In this document: positions 28,860-39,060 of the stretch, one piece after another | Position numbering within the stretch: position 1 is the stretch's first letter | Layout of the letters: the number at the start of each line of letters is the position of its first letter | Origin: Craterostigma plantagineum | Lineage: Eukaryota; Streptophyta; Magnoliopsida; Lamiales; Linderniaceae | Length of the DNA: 64,000 nucleotides | Assembly (NCBI GenBank): GCA_027422505.1 | Contig: JAPQWV010000005.1 | Coordinates: forward strand, 8,313,501-8,377,500 | Reading direction: 5' to 3' | The notes under the pieces: model-generated | What the model was told of the DNA's origin: nothing | The model's database searches: none | Seen by the model: the letters and a program-made list of their open reading frames with translations, nothing else | Made by a program: the position numbers and the translations under genes

Positions 28860-29011
28860 TTTTTCTCCAACCACCTCAACCTATTTTTGGCCAATCCTAA
28901 GTGGTATAAATAGGATTTTCGAGATCCCCAAGAAAAGAAGAAGCTTTCGAAACTTGAGCTCAAGAGAGGAAAAACTAAGAGTTTTCTCGTCTCATCACAC
29001 TCTCTCGCACT

Positions 29012-29085
<74 letters not shown>

Positions 29086-29426
29086 GTTCAGCAAGCAACT
29101 AGTTCTTGGCCTAGCCGCACTTGCAAGAACAGCTGCGACGTTAGTGAGGTGCCGGCGTGACGATCTTGTGCAAGGAGTCCCGTTCGTGTGCTTTTGGCGT
29201 AGGAGAGGGGCACTACGCCTCGGGGATTCGAAGGGTTCCAAGCTAGCCATCGTCGAGAGGATTCAACGAGGTATCATGGCCGATCCCTTATTTCTTTCTG
29301 TCATTACTTTCTCGTGTTTGTAACCTAGCGATCTTGGATAGGCGAGAAACCCCGTAAAATTTTAAAATTCCGCCGTTCAAGAAACGTGGGTCTGGAGACC
29401 CTCGGGGATTCCCAACATCCCCAACA
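28860..29426 (+). repeat. LTR-like segment with TATA box and long (CT)n tract
   Basis: A TATA box GTGGTATAAATAGG (about 28901-28914) is followed by a (CT)34 microsatellite at 29015-29082. The segment ends in CCGCCGTTCAAGAAACGTGG...GGGGATTCCCAACA, a 3' end style typical of plant LTRs. No primer site or PPT flanks it, and the 5' boundary is not clear. Confidence 0.35.
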
Positions 29427-29465
29427 ACCACAGACATTTCCGTGTTGACTTGCACAAAATTTGAA

Positions 29466-29503
<38 letters not shown>

Positions 29504-30680
29504 TCTCTCCCTCTCGCTCTCCCTCTCGCTCTCTCAACCCCACACCAAACCATACCATATCCTCCTAAAACTTACATCTTTCTACAAATCTAGATCCTCT
29601 CTAATACTCATCAAGAAAACTTGAAAAGGTCAATCTCTCTCGCAAATCCTCAACAATCTCTAACACATATAAAGCGTTAATGGCAGAACAAGCAGTTGAA
29701 GATGTTCCGTCGTACTTTTTATGCCCTATAAGCCTTCAGATCATGAAGACCCCGTAACGGTCCAAACGGGGATAACATACGATAGAGAGAGCATCGATAG
29801 ATGGATATTGCTACAGAAGAACAACACTTGCCCTGTCACCAAACACGTTATTACAGACATGGAGCTAATCCCAAGCATCACCCTACGAAAGCTTATCCAA
29901 TCATGGCGTGCTCTCCACGTCTCTGAAGTCATCGAAAGGCTCCCAACTCCAGACGTGCCAGCCTCGAAATCTCAAATCTTGAAGCTCCTCAAGGAAGTAA
30001 AAACTCATCCTCAGAATTCGATGATAGTCCTAAAGAGACAAGGTTTGATCTTCTCTCAAAGCCACAGAAATAGGGTTTCCACGGGGGGAGCCGGCGCTGA
30101 GCAGTTTCTTGCCTCTTTGATCATCGACATAACCATCGAAGCAGCTCGAGCCCAGTTGGCCGAAGAATTGCCTGACTTCACTACCTTCACCGGTCAGAAT
30201 CGGGTCTGAACTATCTGAACAACAACGAGTTCAAAGACCGACTCGTTAGTCCTAATCATGCATTTGGGAGCTACGATTGGCTCAAATACTTAATGTTCAA
30301 ATCCCGTAGCAGGCCTCAAAAGCAGCAACGGAAGTGCTGATCAGCGCTTGTCCCTGGGGTAAGAATAGGGTTAAAGAGGTTGAAAATGGGATAACAAGTG
30401 TGTTATTAGACTGTACTGCTCGAATCGACTGCTAAAATGGCTTGCAATATGATGCTTGTGGCATTGGATTTTTTGTGTCAATGCACCGAAGGAAGGGCTG
30501 AGCTGTTGAAGCACAGCGCTCGGCTGGCCACTGTTTCGAAGACGATACCTAGGGTTTCTCACGTTGCCAGCGAAAGCGCTGTTAGGATATTGCTATTCTA
30601 TTACGAAGTTCTCGGCTGCTCCTTTGGTTGTGTAATAGATGGTGTAGATTGGTGTCGCGGCTGGTGCTTCAAGTGAACTG

Positions 30681-32514
30681 TTATTAGAGGCTAAAAGACG
30701 AGTTGGGCCGAAGAAGTTTAGAAGTTGGGCCTAGTGGATCGTAGAGAATCAGCTAGAAAATTTATGTTTATAGCAATATAATATATTTATTTAAGAAGAT
30801 TTAGTTTCCTTATTCTTATCTAAGTTGGTTGGGAGTCTTTAAAGAAGTCGTAGGGCTTTTAACCTTTGGATTAATCAAGAGGATTTCTATGGTTTACCCG
30901 ATCGGGTTGTGATCGGGAGGTTTATTTGTTCTGATTCCTGCTCGTCTGTTATCTAAATTATCGTCCCAAATTGTCTTAACTCTAACAAATTGGTCCGACA
31001 TGCCGCGCCATGACTCGCTCGACGGATCAGCGCTTGGAAGCGTTAGAGAAGAACTACGGACCTACAAAATCTCACAGCATCCAACGGCGAATTGTCCTGC
31101 CGCATTGATGAATTACTGGCACTGATGACGACACGCTTCCCATCAAGAGACGACTCGTCAGCAAACGTGGATCCGCCTCCTCGTGCGGCCGGCGACGTTC
31201 TGTAGGCTATGGTTCAACGTCATGTGGAGCTTCCAATCTGCAATGTAACGGATCCTCTCGGTTGAGTTTCTCGAGCAGATCAATACTTTTTCCTCAACCA
31301 AACTCCACCATCGCAGGTGATTTCGCGCGCCATGATTTGTATGGAGGATGTTGCGCAACCTTGGTTTCGCTGGGTCTTGGACACGCACCCGGCTATTACG
31401 TGGACTGATCTAAAACAGAAAATCATTGATACTTTTGATGACAAATATGTTGGTCGATCGTTGGCGCGGTTATCTAGTATTCGACAAACGGGGGTTATTC
31501 AAGATTATTTCCATGAGTTCATCGGGATGGTAGCAAACTTACCAGAGATACCGCGACACCAACATCTCGATTTTTTCTTATTGGGAACGCACCATGTTCT
31601 TCGTAATGAAGTTTCGGTTCTTAGCCCATACTCGATGGAACACGCGTACGACTTGGGTCGTGGAGTAGAGCGAAAACTTTTAGCCTCCCGAGATGGGGTC
31701 TATGCAAACATGATCTCAAGATCTCCGACTCCATCTCGTTCGGGACGCTCGACTCCACAATCACTTCAAAGACCGACGTCTCACGCTCCTATTCAAACCG
31801 CGGCTACCTGAGATGCACATTCGACGGATCGCTACACACCGCCTCACATACATGGCACTAGCATGCACAACGACCAGTCTCAATGCCATCGTCCTTTCCA
31901 ACGTCTTTCGGATCGTGATTTTCAGGAGCTCCGTGAGAAAGGGCTGTGTTTTCACTGTCGCCAACCCTTCGTCAAGGGTCACGTTTGTTCGAAGAAAGAA
32001 CTAAGGATGCTTATTGGAGGGGAGGATGAGGCTCTATTTGATTCTTCTTTTACGGAATTGCAAGCGTATGATGTGAGCAATATGAAGGAGCAAATGCTCG
32101 AAGGCCATACTAAGAGTAACTGGATGATGTTTGACGATAGAAGTAGAGTTTCGTCGACTTCTTCCAGATTTCTGCCTTGAGGACAAGGCTTTTTTTCGGA
32201 AGGGCTGTAATGTTAGAGGCTAAAAGACGAGTTGAGCCGAAGAAGTTTAGAAGTTGGGCCTAGTGGATCGTAGAGAATCAGCTAGAAGATATATCTTTAT
32301 AGCAATATAACATATTTATTTAAGAAGATTTAGTTTCCTTATTCTTAGCTAAGTTGGTTGGGAGTCTTTAAAGAAGTCGTAGGCTTGAACCTTTGGATTA
32401 TTCTGGAGGATTTCTATGGTTTAACTGATCGGGTTGTGATAGGGAGGTTTCTTTGTTCGGATTCTTGCTCGTCTGTTATCTATATTATCGTCGCAAATTG
32501 TCTAAACTCTAACA
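30681..32514 (+). mobile_element. Small gag-only LTR retrotransposon inserted in the U-box gene
   Basis: LTRs at 30681-30987 and 32211-32514 are nearly alike (AGAGGCTAAAAGACGAGTTG ... CTCTAACA) and each has GGGTTGTGAT. The flanking duplication is ACTG (30677-30680, 32515-32518), or AACTG if the last LTR base is shared. The interior, about 1.2 kb, codes only for gag. The sequence after the 5' LTR (AATTGGTCCGAC) is not the usual tRNA-Met primer site. Removing the element rejoins the host frame (VNCGPK), confirming the insertion. Confidence 0.85.
31220..32180 (+). pseudogene. Gypsy-type gag of the small element
   Basis: One frame reads LPICNVTDPLG, a TGA (31263-31265) where Trp is expected, then a retrotransposon-gag core (DQYFFLNQTPPSQ, CMEDVAQPWFRWV, DYFHEFIGMVANLPE). 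After a second TGA (31809-31811) the same frame gives a zinc-knuckle form CFHCRQPFVKGHVC and ends at 32180. No protease, RT or integrase follows, so the element depends on another for movement. The gag style is that of Ty3/gypsy elements. Confidence 0.75.
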
Positions 32515-32618
32515 ACTGTGGTCCGAAGATTAAGGAGCTAAGGACACGTTGAAGGTCCATTTGGAAAAGCTCTCCGTGCATTCCTAAGGGTTTCTCGTCT
32601 TCGTATAATCCATCATAA

Positions 32619-32926
32619 GAGTTCGCTGTGATAATTAAGAATAGATGAGTATGCATATATGTAGCTTTCGATTATTGTTATTTTTAGTCATTTTGATTAC
32701 GTAGTTTTGTATAAGATATAACATAGAAGTTCGCATCACAAGGAGTAGAAACGGGCAAGATTCATGAGCCCAAATGTGCTGTAAAAATCAACCAAACTTG
32801 TACTGGTAGTAGTACTTTTTTTTTCCCAGTAAAGATGTGGCGACAAAGGAGTTGGGTGAATATCGAAGACCAGCATTAAGATATATATATCCATCTAAAA
32901 ATTGTTCGATCATTGCAGAATTAATT

Positions 32927-32959
<33 letters not shown>

Positions 32960-33217
32960 GATGACCCATCGTTAAGTGCTGATTGAAAGCACGGGCGATT
33001 GTTGTATTGAGGTGTACAAGTATCAAGAACAGCTAATAGAAGAATCAAGAAATTTGAACTATCAATCACCATGCAAAGATTTTATTGAGATTCACAAGAA
33101 TGAGAAACGACACTTGGATTATCAATCCATACACCATCTAGAGATCCTATTAGATTTGACAAGAACCATATGGAAAGCTAGAAAATTGAAGATGTTGAGC
33201 AAACCCTAAATCGAAAA
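32619..33217. other. No gene recognised; (AT)n tract
   Basis: This is the 3' flank of the U-box pseudogene, with an (AT)n run at about 32929-32956. A 77-aa frame (32976-33209) has no familiar motif and ends near the insertion point of the next element. Confidence 0.4.
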
Positions 33218-33693
33218 CATACTGTTAGGACCCGAGTGAAGAGGGTCGGGATTGGCTGAACGGTATTGGCTGGACTCTTGGGATTGGGCTTGCAATTCAG
33301 TTATCCTATTATATGTCTAAACGGGCCTTAGATTTAATTAGCCCAAATGTATTTTCTCTTATAAAAATCATGTAAGGAGCTCTTTGGGGAATTAAGCAAG
33401 AAATGAATTACTCTAATCTCTTTATCGTCTTCTCCTTCTAGCCTAGCTCGATCTCTCTCTCGATCTTCTCTGTTCTCTCCCTCAGTATCTTCTTCGATCT
33501 ACTGTCTCGTCTATGTTCTTGATCTTCTGTATTCTCATTCTCATTCTCAGCTATCTAAATATCTTCCTAAATAATACATATTAGCAAGCATGCCAAGTGT
33601 TCGACTAAAAGCTCAAGTAAGGAATCGACCCAATTACGCCGGGATCTTACAATTGGTATCAGAGCCGACGATTCTCGGATTTGGATTTCAACG

Positions 33694-35120
33694 ATGGTGA
33701 TTAAATGGATCAAACTGCCTCGCATCTTCGATGGAACGAATGCGAAATATTGGGTAGAGAAATGCAATCAATACTACGCATTGTCGAGCGTCACTGATAT
33801 TGGGCGACCGAGTCTCTCCGAGCTCTACGTCGAAGGAAAGGCCCTCGAATGGTACAACACGTACTGCGATGACTACAATAATCTCCCGACGTGGACCGTA
33901 TTCACTGAAGCGCTCAAGAGGTTTGAAGGTATGGAACTTGTAAGTGAGGAATCAGTCGTCGTAAGTGATGAATATGTGTTGTGTGAGGTTGAATCTGTAA
34001 TAACGGTGGGTGAGGACTCTCTCATGTTGACTGAGGATGGGAACTCGTTCCGGTTGGTTGAGACTGAATTCGAACCAGTGTCGGCTGATGTTGCAGCGAT
34101 GGTGAATGAGGTGGAAGCGGTGATTCTTGATGTTGAAGTAATGGTTGGCGAGATTGTGGTTGACAGACGTTGGTTGATGATGACTCGTCGGTTGATATTG
34201 AGCTTGTTATGACTAAGGATTCGCTTGTGGTAATTGATAAATCTGTCTTAGGCGATGAGGAGTTTGCACGGGCAGGCGTTCTTGAAGAGTGTGAAAGAGC
34301 TTTGTCATGTCAAAATATAACATTCAATCGTGGACGGCGGGATGGCGAGCGATCACACGAAGGAGATGACCTTAGCCTACCTTTTGATTGCGGACGTAGG
34401 CATATTGTTGAAGGTATGGACTTCGTACCTTCAGCTGAGGGTTGGCGACGCGATGAGAGCAGCGAAAGTCATGCTATTTGTGGTGGAGTTAGTGATGAGG
34501 ATACCTTGGTGTTGGCTGAAGTTGGTGCGCGGGCGTTGGTTGGGGTTGGATCAGTTTGGATTCTTGGCGAGTGCGCTATGAAACCGAACATAGGTGAGGA
34601 TGAAATTGTTGTAATTGAGGCTGAACCGCTTGTGATTGATACTAAAATTACGTTGCACGTTTGGGACTTGTCGATGTTGGTTGATAAGGATTCGTCCGTG
34701 TTGGTTGATGTGGCTACGCCGGATTCTTACATGGTTAAAGGGACGGGTGCTATTGAGGACGAATTCGTGTTAGGCAATGAGGACTTCGTAGGGCCTGACC
34801 TAGGACGGAGGGCTATCGAGGAGCTACACGTGGAAGAAGTTCCTAGTCTACCATTTGATCGAGGTCGATATGGATTTTATGGTGCTAACTCTCTCGAGTG
34901 GATTATAAGTGTGGAGGTTTCTGATGCTCATGAACTATATTTCGTCCATCCATATGACACTTTCGGCGTTGGGGCTATGGAAGTCATCACCAACTGTGCT
35001 GAAGTTTCACTTGTTTTCATCGAAGGTTCTTCGATTGTATTTTGGAGGGGGTACGTGAGGTTGGCTGAAGATGTTGGAGAGCGTAAACCGTCTTTTCTTT
35101 GCATTTTTCGAGAGTATTAG
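33694..35120 (+). pseudogene. Gag-like protein with acidic repeats and PFDRG motifs (unit 1)
   Basis: ATG 33694 opens a gag-like N-terminus (RIFDGTNAKYWVEKCNQYY, YVEGKALEWYNTY, WTVFTEALKRF), the retrotransposon-gag fold region of gypsy elements. From residue 80 the protein turns into hydrophobic/acidic repeats of the kind LVxEExSVxVxDE. A frameshift at about 34170-34212 passes the reading to 34170-35120, which has LSLPFDCGRRH and SLPFDRGRYGF. A third RSFDRGRG occurs just downstream, near 35166 in another frame. There are no enzymes. The function of the repeats is unknown to me. Confidence 0.6.
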
Positions 35121-35777
35121 ATAAAATTTATGCAGTAAAGGTAGCTGTTTTCGGACTAGCAAGAGAAGGCCGATCCTTCGATCGTGGAAGAGGTGTATCG
35201 ACAAGAGCATGCTACGGTGAATACCTCATTGTCGGACATTCTACTTACTATACGAGATTTGTATCCATTCATCCTTGAGGACAAGGATGTTTAAACGGGG
35301 GAGTAATGTTAGGGCCCGAGTGAAGAGGGTCGGGATTGGCTGAACGGGATTGGCTGAACACTTGGGATTGGGCTTGCAATTCAGTTATCCTATTATATGT
35401 CTAAATGGGCCTTAGATTTAATTAGCCCAAATGTATTTTCTCTTATAAAAACCATGTAATGAGCTCTTTGGAGAATTAAGCAAGAAATGAATTACTCTAA
35501 TCTCTTTATCGTCTTCTCCTTCTAGCCTAGCTCGATCTCTCTCTCAATCTTCTCTGTTCTCTCCCTCTGTATCTTCTTCGATCTACTGTCTCGTCTATGT
35601 TCTTGATCTTCTCTATTCTCATTCTCATTCTCAGCTATCTAAATATCTTCCTAAATAATACATATTAGCAAGCACACCAAGTGTTCGACTAAAAGCTCAA
35701 GTAAGGAATCGACCCAATTACGTCGGGATCTTACAATTGGTATCAAAGCCGACGATTCTCGAATTTGGATTTCAACG

Positions 35778-37138
35778 ATGGTGATTAAATGGATCAAACC
35801 GCCTCACATTTTCGATGGAACGAATGCGAAATATTGGGTAGAGAAATGCAATTAATACTACGCATTGTCGAGCGTCACTGATATTGGGCGAACGAGTCTC
35901 TCCGAGCTCTACGTCGAAGGCAAGGCCCTCGAATGGTACAACACGTACTGCGATGACGACAATAATCTCCGACGTGGACCGTATTCACTGAAGCGCTGCT
36001 CAAGAGGTTTGAAGGTACGGAGCTTGTAAGTGAGGAATCAGTCGTCGTAAGCAATGAATCTGTGTTGTGTGAGGTTGAATTGGTGTTGGTTGGTGAATCG
36101 ATGTTGGTCGGCGAGGAGTCATCATTGTTCGTCGATAAGGAATCTACAACGTCGATGCTGGCAGATGAGGTACCAATGTTGGGTAATGATAACATAATTG
36201 ATGTTATATGTGATGAATCGATGCTAGTTGATGAATATGTGATGATTGAAGAGTTAGCGTATGTTAGCTCGCCTAAATATTATGAGGAGAAATCGATATT
36301 GCTTGGGGAATCGTTGATATTGTTTGATAAGTTCGTGTTAGTTAACAATGGATTGACATTGGGTGAGGATAAATTGTTCGGCTGGGTAACAACTGTAGCG
36401 GATCAAGAATGTGGATATATCAAGTTGAACGTTGGAAAGGGTCCTAGTGTACTGTTTGATCGAGGGCTTTGGTATGTCGAGCTGTTCTATTTTGGTGAGG
36501 GTCGTATCCTACCTCTCGGTCAAGGGCAAGGGTACGTCGAGCAGCTACACGAAAGCGTACCGTTTGATCGAGGGTGTAAGAATATTTTCGAGAGTATGAA
36601 GGTAAACCTACCGTTCGATCGAGGAAAGCGTGCGGCAGCGGTAACATTTCGACTATGGTTGTGCGTGATTTGTTTGAGCTGTTTGAAGTTGGTGAGGTTC
36701 AGTTTCGAAGCATGGAGACGACGTCGTATTACACTGAAACATGGGGCTTGGGTCCTAGCTAAAGGAGCAAGACGTCGAAGCTGGAAGTGTTGTGCTCGTG
36801 AACATGATGCTAGCTTTTGGAATGGCGAAAGGGATGATTTATGTGCTTCGATTGCTCTGATATGGTTTGAACAATTTGGCTTTAAGGTGTCAACCATAGT
36901 AGTTCGAGGACTAGCGAGGAGAAGATATCAACCTTTCGATAGAGGAAAAAGATGGACTGGCAATAGCGATGCTCGTGCTATTGTGTCGGACATTATTCCA
37001 CTAAGTCGGCTCACACATCCTCAACCTCGAGGATGTCTTCAACGGAGGGGTAATGTTAGGACCCGGATGAAGACGGGTAAAATGATTACTGGGCTTTTAT
37101 TGGGCTGCCGAAAATATTGGGTTGAGTTATTAATTTGA
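35778..37138 (+). pseudogene. Gag-like protein with acidic repeats and PFDRG motifs (unit 2)
   Basis: It begins like unit 1 at ATG 35778, but TAA at 35853-35855 replaces a Gln codon, and a lost base follows near 35970. The frame 36062-37138 (358 aa) holds the acidic repeats (MLVGEESSLFVDKES, ESMLVDEYVMIEE) and the motifs VLFDRG, SVPFDRG, NLPFDRGKR and YQPFDRGKR. It runs past the start of the third LTR at 37054. It diverges from unit 1 after about residue 80 in all but these motifs. Confidence 0.55.
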
Positions 37139-37534
37139 TATTTTAGTACAAGGCCTTAAGTCCATTTACTTATCATTAGGCATGAGCTATATAAGTTGTA
37201 ATCGTTACTATATTTTCATTAAGCAAATACAATCAAGTTCTATCTTCTTCTTCAACAATTGCATCCTCTGATCTTCGTCTATTTCTTCTTCTATTCTATC
37301 TACCTGATCTACTCTATCTCTCTCAGCTCTCTAATTCTCGATCTTTCCCCCTTCGATCGTAATTCGATCTTCCTTTCTCTACATTTCTCGAATTTAAAAG
37401 CACGCACTGCAACTGTTCGATAGAAGTTCCAAGTAAGAAACCGAGTGAATTAAGGCCGGGATCTTACACATACGCAGCACAGCAACATATCAGACACACC
37501 TCATTTCATAGACTCTCAGCCACAGTCACTAAAT

Positions 37535-38056
37535 TGTTGAATAAGTCCAATACCAAAATCTAAAAGATAAGATATGAAGAAAAAATAGAAAGAAGAAACA
37601 GACACAGCAGCCAAAGCAGTCGAATATCAAAGGAAAAGTCCAAAGAAAATATTGCACATCCTATCTAGCGCCGTTTGAGGATAGATCATGCATTTAATAT
37701 TAGATATCATTAGATATGCACGTTATCTTATACATACTATATATATGCATGTGTGTTTGTAGCAAAAAAGAGAGTGAGATAGATGAAAAGCTGTGCGTGT
37801 CATTAAAGAAAGCAAAGAGCAATTGTGTCAGAGAGTTGTGAGCAAAACTAAATATTTTAATAACCTCTTTTGCTTCTTTTCTATTCGATAGTGCAAGCCA
37901 AAACAATAAAAAAAATCCCCTCCATACAACGTGAGAGAGATACAAGAGTTTGCCAACAACAACTTTTTTGTTCTTGAGCTGTAAGTGAGCGGTGAGTTCA
38001 GCGTGTGTTAAGAAGTTAAATCTCAACGGCATAATCAACAAATTGGTATCAGAGCC
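37535..38056 (+). repeat. 5' LTR and primer site of the second copia element
   Basis: It starts TGTTGAATAAGTCCAA at 37535, a common copia LTR start, and ends ATAATCAACA at 38040. The primer site TGGTATCAGAGCC follows at 38044-38056. The 3' LTR is missing because the element is truncated after 47810. The bases 37474-37534 are the flank of the composite element. Confidence 0.7.
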
Positions 38057-38071
38057 ACGTCGTTCGGCAAT

Positions 38072-39060
38072 ATGCCCGTTCCACACCTCACAAAATCAAT
38101 TATGATAATTGGAGTATTCGGATGAAAGCACAGCTCGATTCGCAAGGCGTATGGAATATCGTTAAAGACGGATACACTGAACCCGAAAACGGACGAGTAC
38201 ACGCCGATCCAGCTGAAGGAGTTGGAGGATTCTCGAAAATTAAATTACGCTGCGCTCACCATCATATACAATGGCCTAGAAGATGCCGACTTCGAAAAAA
38301 TCAAGGACGTAAAGAAATCGAAGGAAGCATGGAAAAAACTGGAGACAGCATACAAAGGCGCCGACCGAGTAAAACAAGTACGGCTGCAAACTCTTCGTGG
38401 CGAATTCGAGATGACGAGAATGAAGAACGGCGAAGGCGGATCCGATTATATAACGAGAATACAAACCATCTCGAATCAGTTGAAGAGTAACGGTGAGGCC
38501 CTAACGGAAGCCCGAGTCGTCGAGAAAATTCTCCGCTCTCTGACGGACGAGTAAGAGAATATGGTATGTGCAATTCAAGAATCCAAAAATCTCGAAGAAA
38601 TGACGGTTGACGAACTCTTCGGTTCGCTCAAAGCTCACGAGCAACGGAAAAAAAAAAAGAAGAAGCAGGAATCGCTTGACGAGGCTCTACAGACGAAGTT
38701 ATCGTTGAAAGATGACAAGGCGCTATATACGCATCACGGCTGAGGTCGAGGACGAGGTTTCGGCCAAAATTCAGGCCGAGGACGAGGATACAATCCGGAA
38801 CAACGACAAACGAGTAATCAAAATTGGAGAGGATGAGGTCGAGCTCAAGGACGAGGTGGTCGCTCGAATCGACCGAGCGTCGAATGCTACAACTGCGGGA
38901 AGCTCGGGCATTTCGCAAAAGACTGTTGGTCCAAAAAGAAGGTGGACGAAAATGCGAATCTAATCACACAAGAAGAGCCAAAAGACGAAGGCGTTCTCTT
39001 GATGGCGCTCGAGGATACAAGTCCAGGCAATGATATGGTGTGGTATCTTGACACCGGTGC
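38072..39060 (+). pseudogene. Copia gag (second element)
   Basis: ATG 38072 begins MPVPHLT and shifts frame into the typical copia gag opening (NYDNWSIRMKAQLDSQGVW). It then shifts again to 38222-38554 (YNGLEDADFEKIKDVKKSK, EFEMTRMKNGE), with a stop at 38552-38554 and continuation at 38561-38743. The CCHC knuckle CYNCGKLGHFAKDC is readable at about 38885-38930 in yet another frame. It is therefore a gag with at least three lesions. Confidence 0.75.

Larger units (their letters stand above)
29680..32618 (+). pseudogene. PUB22/23-type U-box E3 ubiquitin ligase, broken and split
   Basis: ATG at 29680 opens VPSYFLCPISLQIMK, the U-box start. A one-base deletion near 29748 then moves the frame to 29721-30209, which reads DPVTVQTGITYDRESIDRWI and CPVTKHVI. 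U-box proteins recruit E2 enzymes; this subgroup acts in stress and immune signalling. The armadillo-type C-terminal half is fragmentary (30437-30676: DFLCQCTEGRAELLKH, VSHVASESAVRIL). An LTR element interrupts it at codons VNC (30681-32514), after which the frame resumes as GPKIKE and ends SSPCIP...SSSYNPS at 32618. An in-frame TGA also lies in the last exon part. Single-exon layout is typical of the family. A CT-rich 5' leader lies at 29468-29535. Confidence 0.85.
33223..37468 (+). mobile_element. Composite gag-only LTR element: LTR-int-LTR-int-LTR
   Basis: Three LTRs (33223-33651, 35307-35735, 37054-37468) start TGTTAGGRCCCG and end GGGATCTTACA. The first two are followed by tRNA-Met primer sites (ATTGGTATCAGAGCC, ATTGGTATCAAAGCC). 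PPT-like AAACGGGGGAGTAA (35293-35306) and AACGGAGGGGTAA (37041-37053) precede LTRs two and three. The outermost flanks share the 5-bp duplication CATAC (33218-33222, 37469-37473). The first two LTRs are nearly identical; the third differs in its first 110 bases, so it belongs to another subfamily. Confidence 0.85.

Noticed and set aside
28829..29250. Frames on both strands through the (CT)n tract, giving Arg-Glu or Ser-Leu repeat proteins
   Set aside because: They are translations of a dinucleotide microsatellite inside an LTR-like segment, with no homology outside the repeat.
36062..37138. The 358-aa frame as an ordinary host gene
   Set aside because: It lies between a tRNA-Met primer site and a PPT inside the three-LTR composite and overlaps the third LTR, so it belongs to the element.
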